Shown piece after piece: positions 48,601 through 58,640 of a stretch of 64,000 nucleotides of DNA; within the stretch, counting starts at the first letter, position 1, and each line of letters begins with the position of its first letter. The stretch covers positions 1,116,001 through 1,180,000 of the forward strand of contig CM077832.1 in the NCBI GenBank assembly GCA_039720395.1, given 5' to 3'. Origin of the DNA: Liquidambar formosana. Lineage: Eukaryota; Streptophyta; Magnoliopsida; Saxifragales; Altingiaceae. The position numbers and the translations under genes are program-made. The notes below the pieces were generated by a model. It worked only from the letters and a program-made list of their open reading frames with translations, did no database searches and had not been told where the DNA came from.

Positions 48601-50339
48601 TTTCCCTCTCCCCCCAAAAAATAAATCCTAAGTCATAAAAAAAAAAAAAATTAAAAATATAACAACAAAGATGTCTAGCTTGTTTCTATACTTAGAGGAT
48701 TAGACCTTTTTTTTTTTTTTTTTTGATCAACAAAAAAAATATTATTAATTAGAGAAAATGAGATACATGAAGTAAATACAATCCATTCAAATTGGAAAAC
48801 ACCAACCACCCCAAATGATCACCCAGCCAGACAATTCTCAATAAAGAGTTGAAAATAGACTACAACTTACAAAATTGAAAAACCGCCTAATAGAAAGTCG
48901 TCCCAAACCAAACAACTCAAAAAACACGGCCAAACATAAACTATACATCTCCCATCTAATACACCACAACCCCAACGAAACAAAAAGCAAAAGAAGATCC
49001 AAAAATATGACACCACTAGAATCAGCTCAAAGCCAAACTAGAAAATTTAAACAAACAAGACAAACTCAGCGATGGTATCTTGGGCTAGCAAACTCCAAAG
49101 CAACTCAAAACTACTCCTGAAACAGGAAAGTATTACGTAAAACATTTCCTTGGAGTGATTATTTTTTAGCATTTTCATTTCCTTTCCTTTCCCTTATTCT
49201 TTCTCTTTCTGAAATCCAAATATAGTTTAGGCTCTCAAACTACGTAATACAATTTTTAGTGTTCTAACAATAGGAATTATACCTGGTGCCATTTATTCAT
49301 CAAAAGAAATGGCTCTAGAGAGAGCATGCATAATGGTAAAACAAACTTCAGCTGGCCGACCCAGATGGTTGGAATAAGACTTTATTGAGTTGGATTGAGT
49401 TGAGTTAGGAAGTTATACACCAATCAATTTTTTGAAACTAACACACAACAAGGTATGCAAATAATAATAAATAAATAAATAAAATTTATGAAAAAGAAAT
49501 ATGTGGATATCAAAAACTAGAAAAACAATAATAAATATAAAAAAAAAAAACCAAAAACAAAAAACAAATACAAGCAAACCGAGGATTTACGTGATTCGGC
49601 TAATAGCCTACATTAGCCGGTGATAAAGCCAAAACCCTAGAAAGAACACAGAGCAAAAAAGGAAGAACTTACAACGATTGGTTTTTGAAGCTTGACGGAA
49701 GGAGAGAATTTTAATTAAGTAGAATTTTAATTTGAGTAGAACTTACAACGATCGGTTTTTAATTTGAGTAGAATTTTAAGATTACAAGATTTTTTTCAAT
49801 GCTTTTCCAGGACTAGTAATAAGATGTAGCAGAATCAAACAGAATACGTACAAGAAAAAGGTTGGAGTTGCATTAACTTACAACAATTGGTGTTTGAGGC
49901 TTTCTGCTGTGACTTGTGGCTTGTGGCATGGTGTGGTGACTACTCGGTCACACTATAATAAAATAACTTTTTTTTTATTTTAAAAAAGGGTTGTACTCGT
50001 ATATTTCAATGCTATCTGGGTTTTTAAAAATCCAATTTCGATTTCTATTGATGCCATTTTTTTTTTGGATGAAGTTGATGACTCCTTGCTTTCCAAACAG
50101 CAACTAAGTTAAACCCAGCCTCTATGTTTTCCGAACAGTTATTTCAACAAGTTGTGTTAAGACCACGAGGCGTCTCACTTTTTAGATGAAGTTGATTAGT
50201 CCTAGTCCCTACTAGAGGAAGGTTGAGACTCGCGCAATTCATTGTGGGGTTATTACAATTTTACTACTCCTAAATAATTTTCCTAAGAGGGAGGGAATCA
50301 AAATTGCTAAGAGGGAGCCCGGAGGCTAATGCCATCACA

Positions 50340-50660
50340 TAAAATAATCTAAGTTCCCATTTAATTTACATTTTTTAAGGTTTTATAAAAAATACAAAAG
50401 GTTTCTACGAAAACTAATCACACTGTCCACTTGATACATCATTGTGAACAACTTTGTAAAAGAAATTTTTTTCAAAATCTATCATTTAAGTGGACTTTTT
50501 GGTCATTTGCAATCTTTGTTTCATTTTTACAAAATGTTACATACAAAATGGCCAAAAACCCCATTTAAACGACAGATTTTAGAAAAACGTTTTTTTTTTT
50601 ACTAAATGTAAACTAAGTAGGGGGCTTAAATACTTTATGTGTGGCAATAGCCTAACCGTT
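50340..50660. mobile_element. Worn Mutator-like foldback MITE
   Basis: Carries the family core (AAGGTTTTATAAAAAATACA, TGTGAACAACTTTGTAAAAG, TAAGTGGACTTTTTGG) and an inverted partner (GGCCAAAAACCCCATTTAAA). It ends with TGGCAATAGCCTAACCGTTT, a relative of the family terminus. The distal right arm is displaced to about 50775-50830. Confidence 0.6.
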
Positions 50661-50819
50661 TTCCTAATTCCCAAAAATATAATAAATAAGTAACTTTCCC
50701 AATAACGTACTCAAATAGAAGATCACGTATTAAGTATTGGAGGTCCAAGTTCGAACCTTCACCCTCTCTCTATCATTTTTAGTTTACAAAATTATTCAAA
50801 ATAATGTTTTCTATTAGAC

Positions 50820-51040
50820 AATATGAGCCATTAACAGTCTATTACCTCTATTATCAATCTCTATTTTCTGTCTACTTCATCGCCTGATTTTTCACTCTAC
50901 ATACCCTCTCTCTCCGTCCTGCCCTCATTATGTTTCAAGCACTTTTTGATTAATCTTAATTGAAAAGATAGAAAAATATTTAAATGAGTCGAGATTTTTA
51001 TTTTACGCATTCTCTTTCATTTACCAGTAGAGTATCCAGA
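50820..51040. repeat. Dispersed duplication (partner 59045-59270)
   Basis: Both copies share TATTACCTCTATTATC/TATTACTTTATTATC, TACCCTCTCTCTCCG, CTCATTATGTTTCAAGCAC, TTTTTGATTAATCTTAATT and AGATTTTTATTTTACGCATT in the same order. Confidence 0.8.
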
Positions 51041-51933
51041 ATTTTGGTTCCATTTAATCTTCGAACAATTAGGAAGGTCATCTGGCTTTACATTAGTTAA
51101 TGTTTAGCCGTTTAGGATAAGACGGTAGAACTTAGCATTTGAAAGGTTAAATTGCTGGGATGAGTGTTGCCCCTTAATTTTGTAGTTAGTAACAGAGTAT
51201 ACTACTCCTGAACCGTAATAAGAACTAGGCTTGGGCAAATAATTCTTGTGACATGATCTTCTTAAGTGGTTATTTTTCCATTTTAAGACCTCTCTTTTCC
51301 AACCCAAATTTTTATTTGTTTAGATTTGAATTTGATTGAATGCTTAAAATCAGTCACTAAACTTGTAAAATAATAGCGGCTACGAGGATAGTGTTGTTTG
51401 TAAAGATCACTCGAAAGTCCCGACTTCAAATCTCTGTCCTCTCACTATCCCGAATTCAAATCTTTGTTCTCTCAGTATTGGATGCATGGAGTTGCTTGTT
51501 GACTATGTATTAGCATAAGACTAATCCAGCCTAAAATTTAATAAGAGTAGCTTGAATGTGGACTTGCAAGCCAATGGGACTTATAACACCTAGGCCAGCT
51601 AGCATGCTCAGTAAAAGACATCAAAATACTCCGTGAAAAGCTATCATAAAATTTGGCTTGCATAATCTCTATAAGAGAAATATTTAATCCAATGATGGAC
51701 TTGATAAAATATGAAGCACATGAAAACTCGCTTATGGTGGTAAGAGATAATGTTTTACTAATTCAACACCGATGGTGGAAAGATACCAATTAGTCAGTCA
51801 ACATAACAACATGGACAATTAGAGTAGTGCAATTTCATAAGGAAGAGAAACAACCGTCGAAATTTTTTTTCATTGTCAAAGGGAACCGCAAAACAAGAAT
51901 TGAAAAGAAACTGGTGTGACCTTCATTTCCTTT

Positions 51934-53265
51934 TTAGCATGCCCGCGTCCCATCGCTTATGGATGGTTCAGCAGCAGCCACAGAAGCTTCGATTTTCCTC
52001 AAGTGATTGGCAGAACTGAGCATGGTTAGTATCAAGGCAAGACACGCCAAGTAAGAACCTATGAGAGGAGGAACCAATGTCCCGCAGAACTCACCTACCC
52101 TATCACAATAGGGCTTCCAACCTGTGTGGACGTTTCCATGAAGACTCACATGGTAAACTGCAGTCGCAGCCCCACATGCAGATACCAGCAATATGATCAT
52201 AGCCTGTAAAATACAAAATCAGGCGAAGTCAATATAAACCCAAAATATCCTCTCATTCTATCAATTCCTCTTTCCTTTAAGACTTCAATCTTTCTTCTCT
52301 TTTCTTTTTTAATACTTGCCAATCAACCCATTCAGGCATACTTCTAATAATCTATATCTATCCCATTATTATATAGTTATCTCTGTTCACGTGTGCAATT
52401 AATTAGGTAATCCTCTACTCCAATTCATGTAAGAATTCAATTACATTTCTGTATTATTTTATTCACATGAACTGAATAAATGAAGTTTAATTAAAATAAT
52501 TTATTAAAATTTTAAGAATCAACATATTGAACAACGCTCTCATATCAAACATATTTTATGATCAACGGATGCAACATATGTTTTAATCTTCTTTTAGATA
52601 ATTTCTCCAATCGTCATTGTTGTGGATGCATCTCTCAGATGCTACTACCACTGCCATTAAATTATGCAATTAATCATCTACATCCAACGACTGCACTCGC
52701 AATCATTTTGACTCAACTTTTTAATTAATTTCAAATTTTGATTGCCCTGTCAGCTAGTAAGAGAGAGTGGATGAACTTATACAGTATTTTAGCATATCCT
52801 TAGAATTGAAGGGGCATGGAAGAAATAGTGGATTCAGTTAATTACCATATCAAGCATAAGAAAGAAGCCGATCTTGGGATGTCTTGGCTCATTAAAGAGG
52901 GTCGCGGATTTATTTATTAAAGCCACAATTGACCACAGAGAGAAAACAAGTACGATCGCATTCGCACCAAGCAAAAACCTGCAAAATAGTTATGGCAGCA
53001 ATACATCAAAATACTATATAGCTAGGGGAATTATTTTAAAGAAGCAAAACCAAAACAAAAAAACAAAAAACTTTAGATCCAAGAATGCTTACTCAAATGC
53101 TGGTGAGTAGGTAAAGTGGGCATTAAGCTTGTATCCAGATGATTTGCCAGGTTTAGAAATGGCAAGCGTAACAACTGCACCTAACGCAAATCCTGGTGCG
53201 AGAACTCTCATGATAAGCTCAAACGAAAGTCGTGTGCATTTTGATTTGCGTCCTGATTCCGCCAT
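51934..53265 (-). CDS. CASP-like membrane protein (CASPL1 type), three exons
   Basis: Exons on the minus strand: 53265-53093, 52978-52846, 52203-51934. Both introns are GT-AG and the frames join to 191 residues, normal for CASPL proteins (DUF588/MARVEL-like). The protein has four predicted spans: ~16-36, ~59-81, ~103-121 and ~147-167. Recognisable parts are YSPAFEFLLGANAIVLVFSL after the first loop, MLDMAMIILLVSACGAATAV in span 3, and GWKPYCDRVGEFC in the second outer loop with its conserved Cys pair. CASPL proteins are plasma-membrane scaffolds related to the Casparian strip proteins; substrate or partner is not predictable here. I start at MAESGRKSKC (53265). An in-frame ATG 20 codons upstream (53325) lies in a MITE. 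Broken exon 3 copies lie at 36431-37012 and 48489-48600. Confidence 0.9.
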
Positions 53266-53288
53266 CTCAAAACTGGGAGGATTAGGAG

Positions 53289-53554
53289 CAGGGGCGAAGC
53301 TAGGAATTGAGTCCAGCGGAGGCATAATTTGGTTGTTACTTTGTCCTATTTCGAAAAAATCAGAGATACTTCCAAAAAAATTTGAAAAAAAAAAGAGAGT
53401 AGAATGGGAAAGAATAATAAAAGGGTTAAAGAAATTAAGAGGTTCAAAATACTCAACTTATAAAACAAATAAATAAATAAATAAGTAAAAGGGGTTTTCA
53501 GGTGAGGCAAGTGCCCCCACGGCCCCACCTAGTCCTTCACCAGCTTCGCCCCTG
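53289..53554. mobile_element. hAT-type MITE just upstream of the CASPL start codon
   Basis: Begins CAGGGGCGAAGCTAGG and ends CCAGCTTCGCCCCTG, flanked by ATTAGGAG (53281-53288) and ATTACGAG (53555-53562), an 8-bp TSD with one mismatch. The interior resembles the copies at 8445 and 36512 (GGCAAGTGCCCCCACGGCCC near the right end). It ends 23 bp upstream of the CASPL ATG, so it lies in the 5' UTR or core promoter. Confidence 0.88.
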
Positions 53555-53562
53555 ATTACGAG

Positions 53563-53979
53563 GGGTAAATACAAATACGGAACTATATAAATAAGGAGGA
53601 AAAAAAAAAGAAAAAAAAAGGGAAACCCAGAGCAAATTCTTTTTAATTAATTCCCTAAATATTCTTCCTTTTCAATTCCAAACCACCACCCCATCTCCTC
53701 TCTCTCTCTCCAACGCGAGAAGCATGTAAAATTTCAGGCTTCCTTTCTTTTTCCGCCACTTTGTCAGCGCCCAAACGGAGCATAAGGGGGGAAATCACTA
53801 AACTACCAGAAATCCTCAATGGAGCCACCACCAAAAACCCTTAAAAGCCCCCATGTTCGACACGCTTCGGTAAGAATTATAAAGTGATAATTTTTCATCG
53901 GTAGTAGTTTATCTGCGGAATCCTCCACCATTTCTCTCAACCCAGATTTTCTCTCACATCCAACAATCCAACCATAGCT
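53563..53979. other. Upstream DNA of CASPL; nothing firm
   Basis: A short plus-strand frame (ATG at 53819, MEPPPKTLKSPHVRHAS) runs to a GTAAGA donor-like motif. A minus-strand frame through 53803-54024 has no domain. The CASPL promoter may include this stretch, displaced upstream by the MITE. Confidence 0.35.
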
Positions 53980-54458
53980 TGATGAAACCACAAAATATAT
54001 TATTGTTAAATCATAAATAAGCATACATATTCATTATTAGAAAAAACAAGAAGATTGAACACATACTTGCATCCATAGTGATTAACAAGCACACACGAGT
54101 CTTTAGACAGGGAAAGTCTTCTACTCTCTTCTCTCTCCAGAGGTTGCACAATTCAATAGGTAGAAGGCAACTAGTTGAGTGAGAGTAGGGACCAACCCTC
54201 TTTATTTATAGAGAAACATAAGGCAAGTCCTAACCCATCAAGGACTGCTAACAATAGGTCCACACAAAATAAGAAACACCATACTAGGAAACAAAAAAAC
54301 ACTAACACGTAATAAGGTGCACCATAACTCAATGAACCGAAAGGTGGATTACTAACCATCCATTGAGCCCAACAGGTCACTCCTCACTAAAGTCAGACAT
54401 TCTTACTAAACAAAATATTAATGAACTATGTTTGCCCATTCAGGAATAAATTCCAACA
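53980..54458 (-). mobile_element. Solo LTR, copia-like, with perfect 5-bp TSD
   Basis: A 479-bp segment starting TGATGAAACC and ending AATTCCAACA on the plus strand, flanked by TAGCT at 53975-53979 and 54459-54463. Read on the minus strand it begins TGTTGGAATT, as many plant Copia LTRs do. It then has a TATA box (CTCTATAAATAAAGAG, about 54205-54220) followed by a U5-like region. No internal region or partner LTR is present. Confidence 0.87.
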
Positions 54459-54781
54459 TAGCTTTCTCAGAGCTTTTCCTTCTTTTCTTTTTTTTTCTGA
54501 AAATTAAATTGTATTGAAATTAAGCTATTAAAACTAATAAGTTACTGAAAGAATTCTCATTAAACAATTTCTTGACACAAGAATCAGTTGCATTGTTTAG
54601 GCCATTAAAAGAAAGAAATCACCATCAAAATAAAACAGTGCCTTAAACACAAAAATCAGTGAATATAGCTGCAGAATTGGCTTAAGAATATACTTGGAAT
54701 TGTAGCACTGTCAGCACACGTACTTAAACTCATGAACATGTACAAAATAACAGCATTTGCCATTTGCCTTACATTGAACTT

Positions 54782-54973
54782 CTAATCTTGCACAAAGCTA
54801 TTTATTGAACTCTCTATCAAATTGATCGAATTGATTCTACTTCTCCCATCAGCAGCTTCAGTTTTGCTATGACATGTACGACTGTTATGTCCAGGTACCT
54901 CGCAAATCGTACATTTTCGTGCATTTTCCACAATCTCAAATTTTGAAGGATCACGTTTTGTAGGACTTAATTC
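54782..54973 (-). CDS. C-terminal exon fragment with a CCHC zinc knuckle
   Basis: An open minus-strand segment of 63 codons ending in TAG. Residues ~18-34 read ARKCTICEVPGHNSRTC, a CX2CX4HX4C zinc knuckle of the GHNxRTC kind found in plant FAR1/FHY3-related and other transposase-derived proteins. The tail is hydrophilic. The open frame begins directly next to a poly(A) stretch (T run at 54974-54998 on the plus strand), so an insertion seems to have cut it from upstream exons. A CT-rich segment at 55281-55512 with a donor (ACAAG|GTAAAC) and a TATAAAGG motif upstream (about 55540) could be its 5' exon, but no reading frame joins them convincingly. It is probably a gene remnant. Confidence 0.5.
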   Translation of the reverse strand, partial: ELSPTKRDPSKFEIVENARKCTICEVPGHNSRTCHSKTEAADGRSRINSINLIESSINSFVQD

Positions 54974-55225
54974 TTTTTTTTTTTTTTTTTTTTTTTTTGA
55001 TCCTCAAAAAACCAATCTAACACAAAAGAAAACCAAAATACAAACCAGGAGGGAGAAAATGGCATAACACAAAAGAAAACCAAAATATACCAGCACCCAA
55101 CGAAATACGAAAAAGGTTAGATGTCAAAATAATTCTGATTCTTTTGAACCTAACAAAATAAACTACTAAACAATTGAAGAAACTTAGTGCTGATGTCAAA
55201 TATATACTTGTGGATTCTTTTTTTT
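54974..55225 (-). mobile_element. Possible retroposon with poly(A) tail
   Basis: A T run of about 25 bases followed by GATCCTCAAAAAACCAATCT and an A-rich body with two copies of AACACAAAAGAAAACCAAAA (55018 and 55067). The tail orientation implies minus strand. The upstream end and TSD are unclear. Confidence 0.4.
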
Positions 55226-55280
55226 TTTTTAAAAGGTTAGATGAATCTATTTTGATATCAATAAAAATTCCGAACTGAAA

Positions 55281-55550
55281 TGAATGCAGAATAAGAATGT
55301 TTACCTTGTCGGAAGCTTCGTCGGAAATTTAGTCGGAGAAGGGAACCGTCCTAGAGTTGGTCCGAACGTGAAAAGGCAGTGTAAGGAGGAGAGAGAGGGG
55401 GGCAAGGGAGAGCGGTGTATGGGGAAGGGCCTTGTGTGAACTGTGAACGAGGGAAAAGAGGCTCCGGTTCCAAAAACATGAAAGCTGGAGCCTTTTGTTG
55501 CATTGGACTTTCAAAGGAGGGTAAAATGATCAAGTGAGACCTTTATAAAT
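55281..55550 (-). promoter_or_regulatory. Possible promoter and 5' leader exon
   Basis: On the minus strand a TTTATAAAGG motif near 55540 is followed by a pyrimidine-rich leader and a good splice donor at 55280 (CCGACAAG|GTAAACATTC). Short upstream frames inside it are out of step with the zinc-knuckle exon. It may be the start of a transcript containing that exon; this is inference. Confidence 0.35.
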
Positions 55551-55714
55551 CTTGGAGCTGTGGAAGAAAAGAAAATAGCTCTGGCAATAACACCTCCCTA
55601 TGTTATTTGTGCCATTAATGGGTTAGGTTATGTCCAACCCAATTACCGGGCAAACCCAAAACGAACTGACCCAATTATGGCCCGGCACAGATTTAAACTC
55701 AATCCAGACCCGAC

Positions 55715-56315
55715 CCATTACATGTTAAATCTAATAAATTGAATCTTCGTTGGTTTGCTTGATCAACCTGTGTTGATCTCAAGAACTTGAGCCCAAAAAA
55801 GAAAGGTCAACCCTTGTGTGATTGGTCTTCTATCAGTTCGAGATTGATGACCAATTCACATGCAGGCTAGGGATACATGCAAACTTCTCTCTGGTCGGAC
55901 ATCCCATCTCAGCGAAGTTGGTCATGAGAATGGCAATGAGAATCCATTTGGATAAGCGTAATGGGGCGGCTTAACTCATGAAACCACATCTAGCTCTTGT
56001 ATAGAATTGTAAAACAACCTCTGTTCTTCTTCCAACATTTTTCTACCTTCACGAATGCATAAGTAAAGGTGGCCAAGAACATTTATAGAACAAGAATAGT
56101 TTGGTCTTGTATCCATATTTGGTTTCTAGTTGTATTACTATACTATAACCCCCACCCTTTACTCCCAATACCAATCCCAACCCTCAAGAAAGATGCCCAA
56201 TTAGTCATTTTAACAAGTAAACATGGACAACTTACAATTTTAAGAGGAGGAAAAAAATCCTAGTATCGAACCAAAAATAAAAAAATCTTAGTCATAGTGT
56301 TTCACTGTCAGAAAG

Positions 56316-56346
<31 letters not shown>

Positions 56347-56435
56347 TATAAAGAGGCAAAACAAAAATTGAAAGGAAATTTGAAAATTGGAACACATTCT
56401 GTTTTTACAAAGTTTGTTTCTCACATTTCCACCCA
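55715..56435. repeat. Dispersed duplication, copy 2 (partner 47741-48488)
   Basis: Nearly identical to 47741-48488 over its whole length, with small indels, but without the CASPL exon fragment that follows copy 1. It is followed instead by a local tandem repeat. Confidence 0.85.
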
Positions 56436-56703
56436 TCTATTTTTACAATGTTGATATATAATATAACCAACATTGCAAGAAAAACATGTGGGAGGGACTT
56501 TGTGGTAATGTGGTATGTATATATATATATATATATATAAAAAGAGGCAAAATAAATATTGAAAGGAAACTTGGAAATTGGAACATATTCTGTTTTTACA
56601 AAGTTTGTTTCTCACGTTTCCACCTATCTGTTTTTACAATGTTGATATATAATATAACCAACATTGCAAGCAAAACATGTGGGAAGGACTTTGTGGTAAT
56701 GTG

Positions 56704-56735
<32 letters not shown>
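56351..56735. repeat. Two-copy tandem repeat, ~190-bp period
   Basis: The unit AGAGGCAAAA, ACACATTCTGTTTTTACAAA, GTTGATATATAATATAACCA, then GTGGGAGGGACTTTGTGGTA and an (AT)n run appears at 56351-56540 and 56541-56735. The first part belongs to the dispersed duplication, so the tandem step came later. Confidence 0.85.
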
Positions 56736-56738
<3 letters not shown>

Positions 56739-56874
56739 TTTTACCCTGAAGTATAGTGTAATTTCAGTAACATTACACACTATAATATATAACACAACCC
56801 CAAAGTTGGCAAAAAAATCTTATCAAATGTCTGACTTACGTACAATTTACAATTTACAATATTCTAATGTTACC

Positions 56875-57555
56875 TAGGGGTGTTAATGGTTCGGTTTGGT
56901 TCGGTTTTAGGGAAGATTTCAAACCAAACCATTATACTTCAGTTTTGTTCCTCCCAACCAAAACCAAACCATACTATAAAAAAACCAAACCAAACCATTA
57001 TATTTCGGTTTGGTTCGGTTCGGTTTCGGTTTTAACCTATCAAGTAACAACAAATAATTGAAAATAAAAAAAATGACATGCCAAACTCCAAATAAATTTT
57101 TTTTTAATAAAAGCGTTACATTAGCAACTAAAAAAAAACAATCATTGTATCAAAATAAAAACATATTGACATATATCAATATGTCAATATCACACACAAC
57201 ATTAATACACACATCATTAATAATTAGTTTAATACATACTAATCTAAAAAAAGGAAAACAATAAGAAACTTAAAATCAACAAAAACAAGCCCATTACCTA
57301 TTTTACCCTTATTAGAATTGGGAATTTACAAATTTTAAGTTTATATATATATATATATATTATATTTTTCGGTTTTTTCGGTTTTCGGTTTGGTTTGGTT
57401 TTTTAAAACTGAAAACCAAAACCAAACCAGTTGAGTTCGGTTTTCTGAAATTAAAACCATAACCAAACCTAATGACGAAAAAACCAAACCAAACCGCCCG
57501 ATTCGGTTTGGTTCGATTTGGTTTTCGGTTTTAACCAAAACCATTAACACCCCTA
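56875..57555. mobile_element. hAT-type non-autonomous element with perfect 8-bp TSD
   Basis: Terminal inverted repeats TAGGGGTGTTAATGG and CCATTAACACCCCTA are perfect over 15 bp, followed by arms rich in GGTTTGGTTCGGTT. Flanked by ATGTTACC at 56867-56874 and 57556-57563. The 681-bp element has no coding capacity. Confidence 0.9.
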
Positions 57556-57844
57556 ATGTTACCTCGTATAAAAAAAGGTACAATTTACAATAAAGAGACC
57601 TCGTTTTTTATCACATATTCTAATCTAATTTCAGTCACATAGTAGATTGATTGGCCTATAGACCTATTGCATATTTGCATGCATAACTCTGTGAACAGGT
57701 TTAGGTACTTTTCTAAAAAGATCGAGAGTGGATAAGACGAAGACCCATTTTAACGTAAGAAAAATATCAGAAGCCCACTTGTTGAAGAAAAGAAAGAAAA
57801 AGATGGTTGGAGGTCCAAGGTGGAAAATCCATATGGGAATAGCG

Positions 57845-58112
57845 TCAACAATGGATTGGGATTTGATGAAATTTGGAACTTTAACTGCATGGTGAAATTA
57901 CCGCTAGATTGATGCTACTTGGCAAGAGAGAAGAAGGGACGGTTCAGATTCGTTGGTAGCAAAGCAATTGAGACCACAAAATCTGAGAACTGCTTTGCTA
58001 CCAGCGAATCCAAACCGTCTTTTCTTCTCCCTTATCACGTGGCATCAATCCAACGATAATTTCACCATACAGTTAAAGTCTCAAACTTCACCAAATCCAG
58101 ATCCGTCAAGAA
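57845..58112. repeat. Long imperfect hairpin (~125-bp arms)
   Basis: The left arm (ACTTTAACTGCATGGTGAAA, GATTGATGCTACTTGG, GACGGTTCAGATTCG, TGGTAGCAAAGCA) pairs with the right arm (TGCTTTGCTACCAG, CGAATCCAAACCGTC, ACGTGGCATCAATCC, TTTCACCATACAGTTAAAGT) around a loop at about 57975-57985. Probably a foldback MITE. No TSD was identified. Confidence 0.8.
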
Positions 58113-58479
58113 TAGCCTAGATGCTCAATGCAAATCTAGCCCCACCCAAATCATTTTCTAAAACAGGCTATAAAAATGACGAATGGAATTGAAAGGACTG
58201 CCCTTTGGCTCAAATGAACAAAAATATAAAAAATCCCTTGGGTTGTTTCTTTTCTAATTTCCTTTCCATCTTTCCCCAGTCCCAAAAGAAAGAAAGAAAA
58301 AAACCTTTGTTTGTTTGTTTGTTTTTTTCTTTTGGGTAAACAAAAACCTTTGGTCCTTACTTGTGTTTTTTTATTTATCATCTATGTACCAAAAAACAAG
58401 ATAAATTAAAAAGGGATAATAACGACTACTTTGGCTTTAATGTTTTTTTACCTTTTTAAACAATAGTATTAACCAATGG

Positions 58480-58640
58480 AGAAAACTTATAAACTTATTT
58501 ATAACTGTACGGTTAACGTGGTATCACAAGTCAATGGGAGTGAAATAAAGTGATAATGTCAAGGAAATTTTTAACCTGATGGTCCCACTTTGCTCCACTA
58601 CCATTGGCTTGTGATACCTTGACATATTTTAGTTACACTG
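58480..58640. mobile_element. Foldback MITE (GTATCACAAGCCAAT family), third copy
   Basis: The left arm GTGGTATCACAAGTCAATGG pairs with the right arm CCATTGGCTTGTGATACC. Outer parts (TATAACTGTACGG and AGTTACACTGAAG) are more worn. Compare 46213-46413. Confidence 0.7.

Larger units (their letters stand above)
48601..51933. other. Intergenic, repeat-derived; no gene seen
   Basis: A T run at 48710 followed by GATCAACAAAAAAAATATTA looks like the tail of a minus-strand retroposon that may extend to about 49130. The segment 49660-50150 repeats an ACTTACAACGATTGGTTTTT-type block three times and is paralogous to 44430-44690 and 46140-46180. A worn Mutator-like foldback MITE lies at 50340-50660. The segment 50820-51040 is duplicated at 59045-59270. 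The last ~200 bp are the CASPL 3' flank. Confidence 0.5.

Noticed and set aside
50690..50770. tRNA gene suggested by AGTTCGAACC
   Set aside because: Only a B-box-like motif is present. No acceptor stem or A-box at the right distance. No true tRNA gene was found in the window.
53803..54024. Gene exon upstream of CASPL on either strand
   Set aside because: The minus frame runs into the solo LTR and the plus frame is only about 17 codons. Neither has a recognised domain.
57845..58112. MIRNA gene
   Set aside because: The arms are too long and the pairing too extended for a typical precursor, and no mature sequence was recognised. Kept only as a hairpin.
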